NCBI RefSeq assembly: GCF_963675985.1 | Contig: NZ_OY780957.1 | Coordinates: 1,573,501-1,637,500, forward strand | DNA: 64,000 nt | Direction of reading: 5' to 3' | DNA from: an uncultured Roseibium sp. | GTDB taxonomy: Bacteria > Pseudomonadota > Alphaproteobacteria > Rhizobiales > Stappiaceae | In this document: piece by piece, positions 37,422-47,844 of the stretch | Layout of the letters: the number at the start of each line of letters is the position of its first letter | Position numbering within the stretch: position 1 is the stretch's first letter | Notes under the pieces: model-generated | The model's input: the letters and a program-made list of their open reading frames with translations, nothing else | What the model was told of the DNA's origin: nothing | Databases searched by the model: none | Position numbers and translations under genes: made by a program

Positions 37422-37578
37422 TTTCGCCTCCTGTCTAGATGAAGAAAGATCCGCCACAGTCTTTCTTCCTTTCCGCCAATATGCCGCATTCGCGGCTGTT
37501 CTATGTCCCTGTCGGGACGGTTCACGCATAACGGGCCCGGAACTCAGGCCCGATGTCTGCCGCCTGTCTGGCGGCCTT

Positions 37579-38058
37579 TTAACTCTGTACCCAAGGAAGT
37601 CCAGCCGCTTTCCAGCCGGATTGAGTGCCCCGGTGATTTTTCTGGTCGAGAGAGCCCTCGAAACCGCCGGAAACGTTGAAACACTTGCCGTAGCCGGCCT
37701 GCGTCAGCGCGATAGCCGCGGACTGGCTGCGTTGGCCCGAGCGACACAGGAAATAGAGCTCTGTCTCCTGATCAAATCCTTGTTGCGCCAGAAGCGCACT
37801 CAAACCGGCCGCGAACTCGGTGACCGGCGGGGCAGGAGGAAAACTCTGCCATTCGACAAGCAGCACTTCCTTCCCGATTTCACTCAGGTCCGGCACGCCG
37901 ACGAAGTTCCATTCGGCCCGTGTACGTACATCGATAAGGACGGTATTCTTGCTCTTCGTAAGCCGTTCATAGGCCTGAGCAGACTCCACGTCGCCTGCAT
38001 ACTGATCAGAAAATTGCACGACAGCCCCCTGTATCAATGGCGATGCCATTGACGTCAT
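37579..38058 (-). CDS. Rhodanese-like sulfurtransferase domain protein
   Basis: 159 residues from ATG 38058 (a second ATG lies at 38049). A single rhodanese domain contains NTVLIDVRTRAEWNFVG and the active-site loop LYFLCRSGQRSQSAA (catalytic cysteine in CRSGQR, a six-residue loop typical of sulfurtransferases), ending GGFEGSLD. Cytosolic. It sits directly upstream of dnaA in the same orientation and may be co-transcribed with it. The sulfur donor and acceptor are unknown. Confidence 0.85.
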   Translation of the reverse strand: MTSMASPLIQGAVVQFSDQYAGDVESAQAYERLTKSKNTVLIDVRTRAEWNFVGVPDLSEIGKEVLLVEWQSFPPAPPVTEFAAGLSALLAQQGFDQETELYFLCRSGQRSQSAAIALTQAGYGKCFNVSGGFEGSLDQKNHRGTQSGWKAAGLPWVQS

Positions 38059-38609
38059 GTCTTTGAAGTTTTTTATTTGAAGAGGTTAAAGCTCAAAGAG
38101 CCTTGCGGTCATGAAATGAAAATTTACTAATGTATTCATTTCGGCGATGGGTTTTCTTGTGCTCTGGATTCTGGTTGGTTGACTTGGTCATTTCTTATCC
38201 AAACAGATTATTTTGTTCTCTTCGCCGGTTGTCTGCGCTCCCGACTTTCCAAACATACATAGGCCGCCTTCCGTCGGCAACAGCGTCGGTTTAACAATTT
38301 ATAAACGCCTCGAAAGCTCCCCTACGTCACCTCCCTTCGGCCCCATTTTCGCAACCGGCCAAAAGCGTTTTGTCTCAATGATTTTTCCAAATATGTATTC
38401 ATAAAAGCTTCCGAAAATGGGGGGGCGAAAAAAATTTAATGAGATTTCCCTTGACTCGGATGAATTGCAGCCGATGGGGGGTGTGGTAAGTGCATATGCA
38501 TGTAAGATATTGAAAATAAAGAGAAAATAATGACATAGCCCAGGCTTGCGAATTCTCCTGATATTGCAATTGTGTTTAGCCGTATCAGCCTCGATATAAT
38601 TGCACGGCT
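38059..38609. other. AT-rich intergenic region between rhodanese gene and rpsT
   Basis: 551 bases, clearly AT-richer than the surroundings. One DnaA-box-like 9-mer, TTATCCAAA (38195-38203), differs from TTATCCACA at one position. I see no cluster of boxes, so I do not call it oriC. In many Rhizobiales the origin is near hemE rather than dnaA. No coding frame with a ribosome site. It should contain the promoter for the rhodanese-dnaA unit. Confidence 0.4.
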
Positions 38610-38635
38610 AAAAAAAACCCGGCACGCTGGCCGGG
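38610..38635 (-). terminator. Rho-independent terminator of rpsT
   Basis: On the minus strand CCCGGC / GCCGGG form a 6-bp GC stem around a 6-nt loop, followed by eight T (38617-38610). It lies 30 bp after the rpsT stop. T residues on the other side (38636-38642) mean it could also work in the plus direction. Confidence 0.9.
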
Positions 38636-38664
38636 TCTTTTTGAACTCGAATTTGCTGCGTGTG

Positions 38665-38931
38665 TCAGGCGCCGAGGGCCCTCACGCGGGCATTCAGACG
38701 CGACACCTTGCGGGATGCCGTATTGGCGTGAAGAACGCCTTTGCCGGCTGCGCGCATGATCTCCGGCTGGGCAGCTTTCAGAGCATCGTTGGCGGCTGCC
38801 TGGTCTCCGGAAGCGATGGCTTCTTCGACCTTGCGCAAGTAAGTCCGCACGCGGCTGCGACGAGCTTTGTTCGTGGCCGTCTGGCGGGCAATCTTGCGGG
38901 CCGCCTTCTTGGCCGAGGGTGTGTTGGCCAT
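38665..38931 (-). CDS. rpsT: 30S ribosomal protein S20
   Basis: 88 residues from ATG 38931: MANTPSAKKAARKIARQTAT and the RSRVRTYLRKVEEAI helix are typical of S20, which binds 16S rRNA and helps assemble the small subunit. Highly basic. It ends in an intrinsic terminator. The rpsT-dnaA neighbourhood is conserved in Rhizobiales. Confidence 0.97.
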   Translation of the reverse strand: MANTPSAKKAARKIARQTATNKARRSRVRTYLRKVEEAIASGDQAAANDALKAAQPEIMRAAGKGVLHANTASRKVSRLNARVRALGA

Positions 38932-39109
38932 GGGCTCAATCCTGGTCCGTGAGTGGAACGAATGTCCGGTTACAATCAGAACTTCCGGCCATCGGCAAGA
39001 AAGTCCCAGATCAAATAGCAACGGTGGCAGGGATCCCGCCACCGGTTGGGCGCTGCTTATAATCGTGCCTCAGGCCTCAGTCAATGGCCTTTGCCACGTG
39101 AAATTCGCA

Positions 39110-39883
39110 TTATTTGTTGCGGAACTGCGGCGTACGCTTTTCGATGAAGGCATTCATGCCCTCAGTCTGGTCTTCCGTGGCGAAGGTCGCATGGAAAACC
39201 CGGCGCTCGAAACGGATGCCTTCAGCGAGCGTCGTTTCATAGGCCCGGTTCACGCTTTCCTTCGTCAGCATGGCGACAGGCATCGAGAAGTCCGCGATTT
39301 TCTCGGCGACTTTCAGGGCTTCTTCGAGAAGCTCGTCGGCGGGAACGACCCGGCTGACCAGCCCGCTGCGTTCGGCTTCCTCCGCATTCATCATCCGCCC
39401 GGTCAGGCACATTTCCATGGCCTTGGACTTGCCGACGAAACGTGTCAGGCGCTGGGTGCCGCCGGCACCCGGCATGACGCCGAGGGTGATTTCCGGCTGG
39501 CCGAACTTGGCCGTGTCGGCGGCAAGGATGAAGTCGCACATCATCGCCAGTTCGCAGCCGCCGCCGAGCGCATAGCCGGCAACGGCGGCAATGATCGGCT
39601 TGCGGTTGCGGGAGACCCGGTCCCAGGGCGTGATCAGATCGGTCAGATAGGCCTGGGCGAAATCGAACGGCTGCATTTCCTTGATGTCGGCGCCGGCGGC
39701 AAAAGCCTTTTCCGAACCGGTCAGGACGACACAGCCGATGCGCTCGTCTTCCTCGAAGCCGTCGAGAGCGGTGGCGACTTCCTTCATCAGGGCCGCATTC
39801 AGCGCGTTTAGCGCTTTCGGACGATCAAGGGTGATCAGACCGACCCTGCCGCGTTTTTCGACGCGAATGTTCTCATATCCCAT
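39110..39883 (-). CDS. Enoyl-CoA hydratase (crotonase family)
   Basis: 257 residues, the length of short-chain enoyl-CoA hydratases. The oxyanion-hole segment KAFAAGADIKEM and both catalytic glutamates are present, in YALGGGCELAMMCD and GQPEITLGVMPGAGGTQRL. It hydrates trans-2-enoyl-CoA to 3-hydroxyacyl-CoA in beta-oxidation. Cytosolic. Located between mutM and rpsT on the same strand, as in other Rhizobiales. Substrate chain length cannot be told from sequence. Confidence 0.93.
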   Translation of the reverse strand: MGYENIRVEKRGRVGLITLDRPKALNALNAALMKEVATALDGFEEDERIGCVVLTGSEKAFAAGADIKEMQPFDFAQAYLTDLITPWDRVSRNRKPIIAAVAGYALGGGCELAMMCDFILAADTAKFGQPEITLGVMPGAGGTQRLTRFVGKSKAMEMCLTGRMMNAEEAERSGLVSRVVPADELLEEALKVAEKIADFSMPVAMLTKESVNRAYETTLAEGIRFERRVFHATFATEDQTEGMNAFIEKRTPQFRNK

Positions 39884-39972
39884 CAGGCGTTTCCCCTTTC
39901 AGGTTCTCCATGGGCTAGAGGGGTAAACGACCCTATTGCGGCTGGCAACACCGTTACGCCTAAGCTGATGGA

Positions 39973-40863
39973 CTAACGCTGGCACTTCGGGCAGTGGAAG
40001 GTCGAGCGGTTGGACTGCACGATCCGGGTAATTGTGCCGGTGCAGCCTTCCTTCCGGCAGGGGTCACCCTCCCGGTCATAGACTGCAAAACGATGCTGGA
40101 AATAGCCGAGGGTGCCGTCTGTCTGCGTGTGATCGCGCAAGGACGAGCCGCCGGCTTCAATCGCCTCCGCAAGGGTATCGCGAATATGCCCGGCAAGGGC
40201 GGTGGTTTTCGTCGTGGCCCTGCCATTCTTGCCCGCGATCGACCCGGCCTGTCGCGTCGGGCTCAGGCCCGTCCGCCACAACGCCTCGCACACATAGATA
40301 TTTCCGAGACCGGCAATGAGCTTCTGATTGAGAAGGGCGGCCTTCAGGGAGGTGGTCTTGCCGGAAAACAGGCGCGACAGCGTTTCCCCGTCAAGCTGGT
40401 TGCCGAGCGGCTCGAGGCCCAGGTTCACAAACAGCGGATGAGACGACAGGTCGGGGCGCGGAACGAGCGTCATGAAGCCGAACCGACGCGGGTCATTATA
40501 GATGACACGGGCGTCCGCCTCTTTGGCCGTCTTCAGATGGAAGACGACGTGATCGTGTTTGGGATCCTTGGACCGGGCAAGGGCAAAGGCGCCCGGTATG
40601 TGTTCAACGCCCGCCTCGATCCGGAACGAGCCGGACATGCCAAGATGCATGATCAGCACGTCGCCGCTATCCAGATCCGCCAGGAGATACTTCGACCGGC
40701 GGGAGAGCGCAGTAATCGTCCGGCCTTCCAGACGTGCCTTGAAATCCGGCGGAAACGGAAATCGGAGATCGGGCCGGTTCTGGTCGACCCTGACGATCCG
40801 CGCGCCTTCCAGGGTCGGGGCAAGACCCCGGCGCACAGTTTCCACCTCGGGCAATTCTGGCAT
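39973..40863 (-). CDS. mutM: Formamidopyrimidine-DNA glycosylase
   Basis: 296 residues beginning MPELPEVETVRRGL, with the catalytic N-terminal proline and glutamate. The helix-two-turn-helix region (LLNQKLIAGLGNIYVCEALW) is followed by a C-terminal zinc finger with CRKEGC and CPKCQR cysteines. It removes 8-oxoguanine and formamidopyrimidines and nicks the abasic site. Divergent from ubiE, separated by 182 bp. Confidence 0.97.
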   Translation of the reverse strand: MPELPEVETVRRGLAPTLEGARIVRVDQNRPDLRFPFPPDFKARLEGRTITALSRRSKYLLADLDSGDVLIMHLGMSGSFRIEAGVEHIPGAFALARSKDPKHDHVVFHLKTAKEADARVIYNDPRRFGFMTLVPRPDLSSHPLFVNLGLEPLGNQLDGETLSRLFSGKTTSLKAALLNQKLIAGLGNIYVCEALWRTGLSPTRQAGSIAGKNGRATTKTTALAGHIRDTLAEAIEAGGSSLRDHTQTDGTLGYFQHRFAVYDREGDPCRKEGCTGTITRIVQSNRSTFHCPKCQR

Positions 40864-41045
40864 GGATCGGACGGGCTCCCTCGACCAATTTGTTCAGGCG
40901 CTTGCGGCATATGACACTTTCGGCAAGCGGATGATAGCCTTCGCAAGATGCTTGTACTATGTTCCGCCGCAAATCGGATCGCGACGGATCTTCGGCACCG
41001 CGATAAGGCGTACCGGACCCCAAAACAAGTCCAGGAGAGATAGAC

Positions 41046-41849
41046 ATGATGCAGGACGGCCAGCAACGGCAGCGGACCTCGAGCCGCTCTCCGGAAGACA
41101 TGCCGACCAGCTTCGGGTTCACCACCGTTGGCGAGGGCGAAAAACAGGCGCTTGTCGACGATGTCTTTCACAAGGTGGCCGAACGCTACGACCTGATGAA
41201 TGATCTGATGTCCGGCGGCATGCATCGGGTCTGGAAGGACGCGATGGTCTCCGCGCTCGCACCGCCGAAATCGGGCGCGCGGCCGTGGACGCTGCTCGAC
41301 GTGGCCGGCGGCACCGGCGACATCGCAACGCGGGTCGTGCGCCGTTCGGACGAGACCGCGAAGGCGGTGGTGTGCGACATTAATGAATCCATGCTCTCCG
41401 TCGGTCGCGACCGGGCGGAAAAGGCCGGTCTTTCGGACCTGATCCGGTTCTCGCAAGGCAATGCGGAAGAGCTGCCGTTCCCCGACAAGAGCTTCGATGC
41501 CTATACGATCGCTTTCGGTATCCGCAACGTGCCGGATATCCCGAAGGCGCTGGGTGAAGCCTATCGGGTGCTGAAGCGCGGCGGCCGGTTTATGTGTCTG
41601 GAATTTTCCGATGTCGACGTCCCCATGCTCGACAAGGTCTATGACGCCTTTTCCTTCAACGCGATCCCGGTCATGGGCCGGATGGTCACAGGAGACGGCG
41701 AACCCTATCGCTATCTCGTGGAATCGATCCGCAAGTTCCCCCATCAGGACCGCTTCGCTGAAATGATCCGCGACGCCGGTTTCGAGCAGGTAACCTGGCG
41801 CAACTACTCCGGCGGCATTGCGGCCCTTCATTCCGGCTGGAAACTCTGA
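41046..41849 (+). CDS. ubiE: Demethylmenaquinone/ubiquinone C-methyltransferase
   Basis: 267 residues. The SAM site is LLDVAGGTGDIATRV (motif I). The family features FHKVAERYDLMNDLMSGG, FGIRNVPDIPKAL and EFSDVDVPMLDKVYDAFSF follow, ending RNYSGGIAALHSGWKL. It methylates the ubiquinone precursor 2-methoxy-6-polyprenyl-1,4-benzoquinol. Only 3 bp separate it from ubiB, forming a two-gene ubiquinone operon. Confidence 0.96.
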   Translation: MMQDGQQRQRTSSRSPEDMPTSFGFTTVGEGEKQALVDDVFHKVAERYDLMNDLMSGGMHRVWKDAMVSALAPPKSGARPWTLLDVAGGTGDIATRVVRRSDETAKAVVCDINESMLSVGRDRAEKAGLSDLIRFSQGNAEELPFPDKSFDAYTIAFGIRNVPDIPKALGEAYRVLKRGGRFMCLEFSDVDVPMLDKVYDAFSFNAIPVMGRMVTGDGEPYRYLVESIRKFPHQDRFAEMIRDAGFEQVTWRNYSGGIAALHSGWKL

Positions 41850-41852
41850 TCC

Positions 41853-43439
41853 ATGGGGCTTGCGGTGATGCCGTTTCTCCGCCTCGCGCGGGCGGGTTTC
41901 GTGATGGCGCGCGAGGGCGTGTTCGGGCTTGCACATCTGCCGGACCTGCCGTCCGGCCCGCGTCTGGCTATCGGCTTCGCAAGGCTGTTTGAGCGGCGCT
42001 CCGTCCGCGACAAGAGCGCGGAGCTGCGGCTGTCGGATGCGCTCAACCGGCTCGGGCCGTCCTACGTGAAGCTCGGCCAGTTCCTGGCAACCCGCGCCGA
42101 CGTGGTCGGCAAAGAGGCCGCGCGGGAGCTCTCCGCCCTGCAGGATCGCCTGCCGGCGTTCTCGCAAAAGGAAGCCGAGGCGGCGGTTGCCGAGCAGCTC
42201 GGCAAGCCGGTTGACGCGATCTTCCTCGACTTCGGCGAGCCTGTCGCGGCCGCCTCTATCGCGCAGGTACATCCGGCGATCGTCATCGACCGGGACGGCA
42301 CGGAGCGCAAGGTCGCGGTCAAGGTTCTACGTCCCGGCGTCGCCCGAAGGTTCAAGCGCGACCTGGACAGCTTTTATCTGGTCGCCCGTGTCGTGGAACG
42401 GTTCCATCCGCCCTCAAGGCGCCTGAGGCCGGTTGCCATCGTCGATACCCTGGCCCAATCCGTCACGCTGGAAATGGACTTCCGCCTGGAAGCGGCCGGA
42501 CTTTCGGAGATGGCGGAAAACACCGCCGGAGATCCGGGGTTCCGGGTGCCGGAAGTCGACTGGATCCGCACCTCCAAGGGCGTGCTCACCATGGAGTGGA
42601 TCGACGGCCGCAAGATGTCGGACGTCGAAGGGCTGAAGGAAGACGGTCACGACATGGAGGCGCTGGGCGCCGCCGTCATCCAGAGCTTCCTGCGCCATAC
42701 CCTGCGCGACGGCTTTTTCCATGCCGACATGCACCAGGGCAATCTCTTCGTGGAACCGGACGGCACGCTGGTTGCGGTCGATTTCGGTATCACCGGCCGG
42801 CTCAGCGTGCGCGAGCGCCGGGTCCTTGCCGAAATCCTGTTCGGCTTCATTACAAGGAATTACCGCCGGGTGGCGGAAGTGCATTTCGAGGCGGGCTATG
42901 TGCCTGCCAATCAGGACATCGACATGTTCGCCCAGGCCATCCGGGCGATCGGCGAACCGATCCACGGCCACGACGCCAGCGAGATTTCCATGGCGCGGCT
43001 TCTGACCCAGCTGTTCGAGGTCACCGAGCTGTTCGATATGCATACCCAGACCCAGCTCATCATGCTGCAGAAGACCATGGTGGTGGTTGAAGGGGTGGCG
43101 CGCACGCTGAACCCGCATCTGGACATGTGGAAGACGGCCGAACCCGTGGTCGGCGACTGGATCAGGGACAATCTCGGTCCCGTCGGCAAGCTCCGCGACG
43201 CGGGCGCGGCTCTGGGTGCGTTGAGCCGGGTCGCCAACGACCTGCCGATCTTCGCCGACCGGGTCGGGCGGATGTCGGAAGAACTGGAAAGCATGACCGC
43301 CAACGGCCTGCGCTTCGATCAGGCAACGGCCGAAGCCATCGGAAAGGCCGAAGCCCGCCACACCCGCTCCGGCCGGGTCGCGCTCTGGGTGATCGCGATC
43401 GCCGTGGTGGTGTTTGTATTGGCATCATTAAGCAGATAA
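41853..43439 (+). CDS. ubiB: Ubiquinone biosynthesis ADCK-family kinase-like protein UbiB
   Basis: 528 residues. The family motif LSDALNRLGPSYVKLGQFLA (KxGQ) lies in the N-terminal part, followed by the atypical-kinase ATP lysine in RKVAVKVLRPGV, HADMHQGNLFVEPD (catalytic loop) and AVDFGITGRLS (metal aspartate). Two hydrophobic C-terminal segments, the last at the end (LWVIAIAVVVFVLASL), anchor it in the inner membrane. It supports coenzyme Q biosynthesis, probably by ATP-dependent extraction of lipid intermediates. Coupled to ubiE. Confidence 0.95.
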   Translation: MGLAVMPFLRLARAGFVMAREGVFGLAHLPDLPSGPRLAIGFARLFERRSVRDKSAELRLSDALNRLGPSYVKLGQFLATRADVVGKEAARELSALQDRLPAFSQKEAEAAVAEQLGKPVDAIFLDFGEPVAAASIAQVHPAIVIDRDGTERKVAVKVLRPGVARRFKRDLDSFYLVARVVERFHPPSRRLRPVAIVDTLAQSVTLEMDFRLEAAGLSEMAENTAGDPGFRVPEVDWIRTSKGVLTMEWIDGRKMSDVEGLKEDGHDMEALGAAVIQSFLRHTLRDGFFHADMHQGNLFVEPDGTLVAVDFGITGRLSVRERRVLAEILFGFITRNYRRVAEVHFEAGYVPANQDIDMFAQAIRAIGEPIHGHDASEISMARLLTQLFEVTELFDMHTQTQLIMLQKTMVVVEGVARTLNPHLDMWKTAEPVVGDWIRDNLGPVGKLRDAGAALGALSRVANDLPIFADRVGRMSEELESMTANGLRFDQATAEAIGKAEARHTRSGRVALWVIAIAVVVFVLASLSR

Positions 43440-43472
43440 GCAATTAATTAGTATTTTGAAATAAAACCTTTT

Positions 43473-43716
43473 TTACGAGCACTTATCCCGATAGGGCTAG
43501 CCCAGAAAGCATATTGATTGAAGTTTGTAATGATACATTAGAAAGTTCGTATGTTAGATTTGTCTTCATATTTTTCTCCTTCTGATCTAGAGATTTAGAA
43601 TTTAATCTTGATTTGATGATCGTGAGGCCGAAAATTATTCCGATTAATCCAATTATCAATATACTTGTAAGGGTGAAATCCAGCCCTACAAGACCTATCG
43701 GGATAAATGCTCGTAA
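43473..43716. repeat. Inverted-repeat-bounded 244-bp AT-rich element
   Basis: Two 22-bp arms, 43473-43494 (TTACGAGCACTTATCCCGATAG) on the left and 43695-43716 on the right, are reverse complements with one mismatch and lie 200 bp apart. The interior is AT-rich and carries a small minus-strand frame. The layout resembles a MITE or a very small mobile unit, but no clear target-site duplication is seen beyond possible T-runs. Confidence 0.5.
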
Positions 43717-43752
43717 TTTAATGTAAATAGCACAATGATAAGAAAATTTCAA
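43483..43752 (-). CDS. Small AT-rich putative membrane peptide
   Basis: The frame opens with TTG at 43752 and codes 89 residues with one strong hydrophobic helix (about 26-47, LTSILIIGLIGIIFGLTII). An internal ATG at 43569 has a much better ribosome site (AAGGAG, six bases) and would give only 28 residues. The stop falls in the left inverted repeat and codons 15-22 in the right one. No homology recognised. It could be a cargo peptide of the element or non-coding. Confidence 0.3.
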   Translation of the reverse strand: MKFSYHCAIYIKLRAFIPIGLVGLDFTLTSILIIGLIGIIFGLTIIKSRLNSKSLDQKEKNMKTNLTYELSNVSLQTSINMLSGLALSG

Positions 43753-43786
43753 TAAGTAAATGTAGAAATTATTTATTTATTATATA

Positions 43787-44170
43787 TTAGCGCTCCGATC
43801 TTATAAAAGATTTTCCAATTTGGACAATCATTCTAGTATCGGTGTTGATTTGTGCGATCGCGAATTCTGCTTCAATAAAGCTAAATGCCTTTTCAATTCG
43901 CTGTGCAGCTTGGTATTCAGCGCAGCGAAGCTGGATTCTGCTCAGCTTGCCAAATCGAGTTTTCTGTCCATCTGGAATGCGTGGTGCAATTTTTCTGAAG
44001 TCGCCGTCGTGAGACACAAGTATTGTTCCACGATCTTCAGCCACGAATGCCACTAACGGGTCAACTGAACCTTGGGGAATTAAATCACGTATATATTGAG
44101 CTTCGCAGCCCAATTCAGTTAATTTCCTGCATACAGATACAGCTACATTTTCATCAAGCATGAAGCGCAT
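43787..44170 (-). CDS. DUF5615 PIN-like toxin
   Basis: 127 residues with the DUF5615 layout: an N-terminal strand and acidic site (MRFMLDENVAVSVCRKLTELG), AFVAEDRGTILVSHDGDFRKI with the second acidic cluster, then a helical C-terminus. Such proteins have a PIN-like nuclease fold and act as toxins (putative RNases) next to DUF433 antitoxins. Located 18 bp downstream of the DUF433 gene on the same strand. Lower GC than flanking core genes indicates acquisition. Confidence 0.8.
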   Translation of the reverse strand: MRFMLDENVAVSVCRKLTELGCEAQYIRDLIPQGSVDPLVAFVAEDRGTILVSHDGDFRKIAPRIPDGQKTRFGKLSRIQLRCAEYQAAQRIEKAFSFIEAEFAIAQINTDTRMIVQIGKSFIRSER

Positions 44171-44188
44171 AAAGTTATAAGATCAACT

Positions 44189-44848
44189 CTATGCGCTTTT
44201 TGCGAGTCCTTTTTCATGCTCAAGAGCCGCGTCAATGTCTTCTAGGGTAAGTGTAGGATACTCTTCCAGAATCTGAGCTTTTGAGAAGCCGGCATTCACA
44301 TAACGGCTAATGGTTGCAGTAGGTATTCTTGTACCTGAAATCACCCATGAATTGCGTACAACGAACTTTTGGCGTTCAACCTTTCCGACGCTGTCCGTGT
44401 CTCGCTTTTTCAGTTCTTCGACCTTCGCAGTGACTTCGTCAATAACGTCGATAATTGGCAACATCGCTAGTTGACCAGTTTCGGCGCCTTTCACTTCGTT
44501 AAGGCCTGGGCGAAAGTAATGAGGCTCTCCTTTTACAACCCAAATGCGGGCGTCGGCCCAATGTACAATACCATCTTTTTCCATCTCTTCCGCTAGTCGC
44601 TGCAGCCGAATTATTCCAATTCGATAGGACTGACGAAGCTTGGCAAGTGTGCGAAGCCCTACAGCGTCCCTGAATGAATAAATCCTGCTATATGCACTCG
44701 ATCTGTCGTCATACGCATATCTAGGAACAAAAAAGCCGCGACGATCCCATGCCCGAAGTTGACCTCTTGAGAGGCCTGTTATTCGGACAATGTGATCTTC
44801 AGTAAGTGCAGCTATAATTGTATTTTCGCTTTTCTCCATAATATCCAT
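44189..44848 (-). CDS. MerR-like HTH / DUF433 antitoxin
   Basis: 219 residues. An N-terminal MerR-type helix-turn-helix (EDHIVRITGLSRGQLRAWDR and an RIYSFRDAVGLRTL segment) is followed by a C-terminal DUF433 domain (NSWVISGTRIPTATISRYVN; SKAQILEEYPTLTLEDIDAAL). The fused MerR-DUF433 architecture is found in antitoxins paired with DUF5615. It probably represses its own operon. AT-rich relative to the adjacent core. The first ATG (44848) and a second at 44839 are both possible starts. Confidence 0.8.
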   Translation of the reverse strand: MDIMEKSENTIIAALTEDHIVRITGLSRGQLRAWDRRGFFVPRYAYDDRSSAYSRIYSFRDAVGLRTLAKLRQSYRIGIIRLQRLAEEMEKDGIVHWADARIWVVKGEPHYFRPGLNEVKGAETGQLAMLPIIDVIDEVTAKVEELKKRDTDSVGKVERQKFVVRNSWVISGTRIPTATISRYVNAGFSKAQILEEYPTLTLEDIDAALEHEKGLAKSA

Positions 44849-44887
44849 CTTAGGCTGGAAATGTGGAAATGGTAGGAAAATTGCTGT

Positions 44888-45508
44888 TCAACCTCTCGTC
44901 ACCCGCCTCAGCGTCAGATTGATCCGGCCGCCGTTCTTCAGCAGCGTCGAGGAGCCTTTCAGGATCCGGTCGATGCCGTGATAGGCAAGCCGGGCCTCGC
45001 CGCCCAGAACGACCACGTCGCCGGAGGCAAGCCGCATGGAGGCCGTCGGGCCCTTGCGGGTGGCACCGCCGATGCGGAAGGTAGCCGTATCGCCGAGCGA
45101 AACGGATACGACCGGCGCGTCGAAGGTCTCTTCGTCGCGGTCCTGGTGCAGGCCCATCTTTGCGTCCGGGGCATAGAAATTGATCAGGCAGGCCTCCGCC
45201 GGCGGGCTTGCCGGCGCGACCGTCTGCCACAGCTCGCTCAGCATCTGAGGCATCGCCGGCCAGGGTCTGCCCGTGACCGGGTGGGTTGGCTGATAGCGGT
45301 AGCCGTTGATGTCGGACACCCAGCCGAGCGGGCCGCAATTGCTCATGCGCACGGAAAACGGCTTGCCGGTGCGCGGCATGACCGGCTGGAACAGCGGGGC
45401 TTCCTCCAGAATCTGCCGGATCTGATCGACAAGGATCTCCTGCTGGTCTCTGTCGAATGTACCGGGCAGCAGCCTGAAACCTCCCGGCGGAACAGGTTTT
45501 GCGGTCAT
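44888..45508 (-). CDS. alkB: AlkB-family 2-oxoglutarate/Fe(II) dioxygenase
   Basis: The frame is open to an ATG at 45580 without a ribosome site. ATG 45508 starts at the family-like MTAKPVPPGGFRLLPGTFD and gives 206 residues, close to E. coli AlkB. The iron ligands are HxD in MGLHQDRDE and the distal histidine in LAYHGIDR; the 2-oxoglutarate arginine lies in GRINLTLRRV. NFYAPDAKMGLHQD matches the AlkB substrate region. It directly repairs alkylated bases such as 1-methyladenine. Flanked by the acquired toxin-antitoxin pair and dnaK. Confidence 0.88.
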   Translation of the reverse strand: MTAKPVPPGGFRLLPGTFDRDQQEILVDQIRQILEEAPLFQPVMPRTGKPFSVRMSNCGPLGWVSDINGYRYQPTHPVTGRPWPAMPQMLSELWQTVAPASPPAEACLINFYAPDAKMGLHQDRDEETFDAPVVSVSLGDTATFRIGGATRKGPTASMRLASGDVVVLGGEARLAYHGIDRILKGSSTLLKNGGRINLTLRRVTRG

Positions 45509-45616
45509 TGCGGAAAGTTTCCCTGTGATTTTTATCCTAAACTCTCTGCTGGTAACGTTCCTGGAAGAATTGTCGGTCATTAAAATGGCTGACAGCGAAA
45601 CGGATCGCTCAGGTGT

Positions 45617-45648
45617 CTTGCAGCAGCAACTTCATCCACCTATATAGC
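45617..45648 (+). promoter_or_regulatory. RpoH (sigma-32) type promoter of dnaK
   Basis: CTTG (45617-45620), an 18-base spacer, then CCTATATAGC (45639-45648) closely matches the alphaproteobacterial heat-shock promoter form CTTG-N17/18-CYTATNTNNG, with one mismatch in the last G. It lies 112 bp before the dnaK start. Confidence 0.65.
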
Positions 45649-45759
45649 GATCAACGCGCTCTGCGCGACTTCCGGATGTGACTTCCGGATATCTTGTGAG
45701 AAGGAACCGAAGGGATGCCGCTGCGGGTCTTTTCGGTTTGCTAGAAAGAGAGGCAAGTT

Positions 45760-47685
<1,926 letters not shown>

Positions 47686-47699
47686 GCCGAATATAATTG

Positions 47700-47738
47700 C
47701 GGTCTGCGGGCGGACTTTGCCCCGCAGACCGTTTGTCT
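47700..47738 (+). terminator. Hairpin between dnaK and dnaJ (terminator/attenuator)
   Basis: An 11-bp perfect stem, 47700-47710 with 47721-47731 (GGTCTGCGGG / CCCGCAGACC core), has a 10-nt loop and is followed by TTTGTCT. It probably ends most dnaK transcripts, giving less dnaJ than dnaK, or stabilises the dnaK mRNA. Confidence 0.65.
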
Positions 47739-47844
47739 ATTCTCCGATCCTTGAAACTATTTGTAGCCCGCGGCCGAAAGATTGCTGTAGGGATGTACGA
47801 ATGACAGCGAGCCGACGTAGGCACGGCAAGACTGAGTTATCTTG

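Noticed and set aside
38195..38203. oriC
   Set aside because: One degenerate DnaA-box-like 9-mer is not enough, and many Rhizobiales have oriC near hemE.
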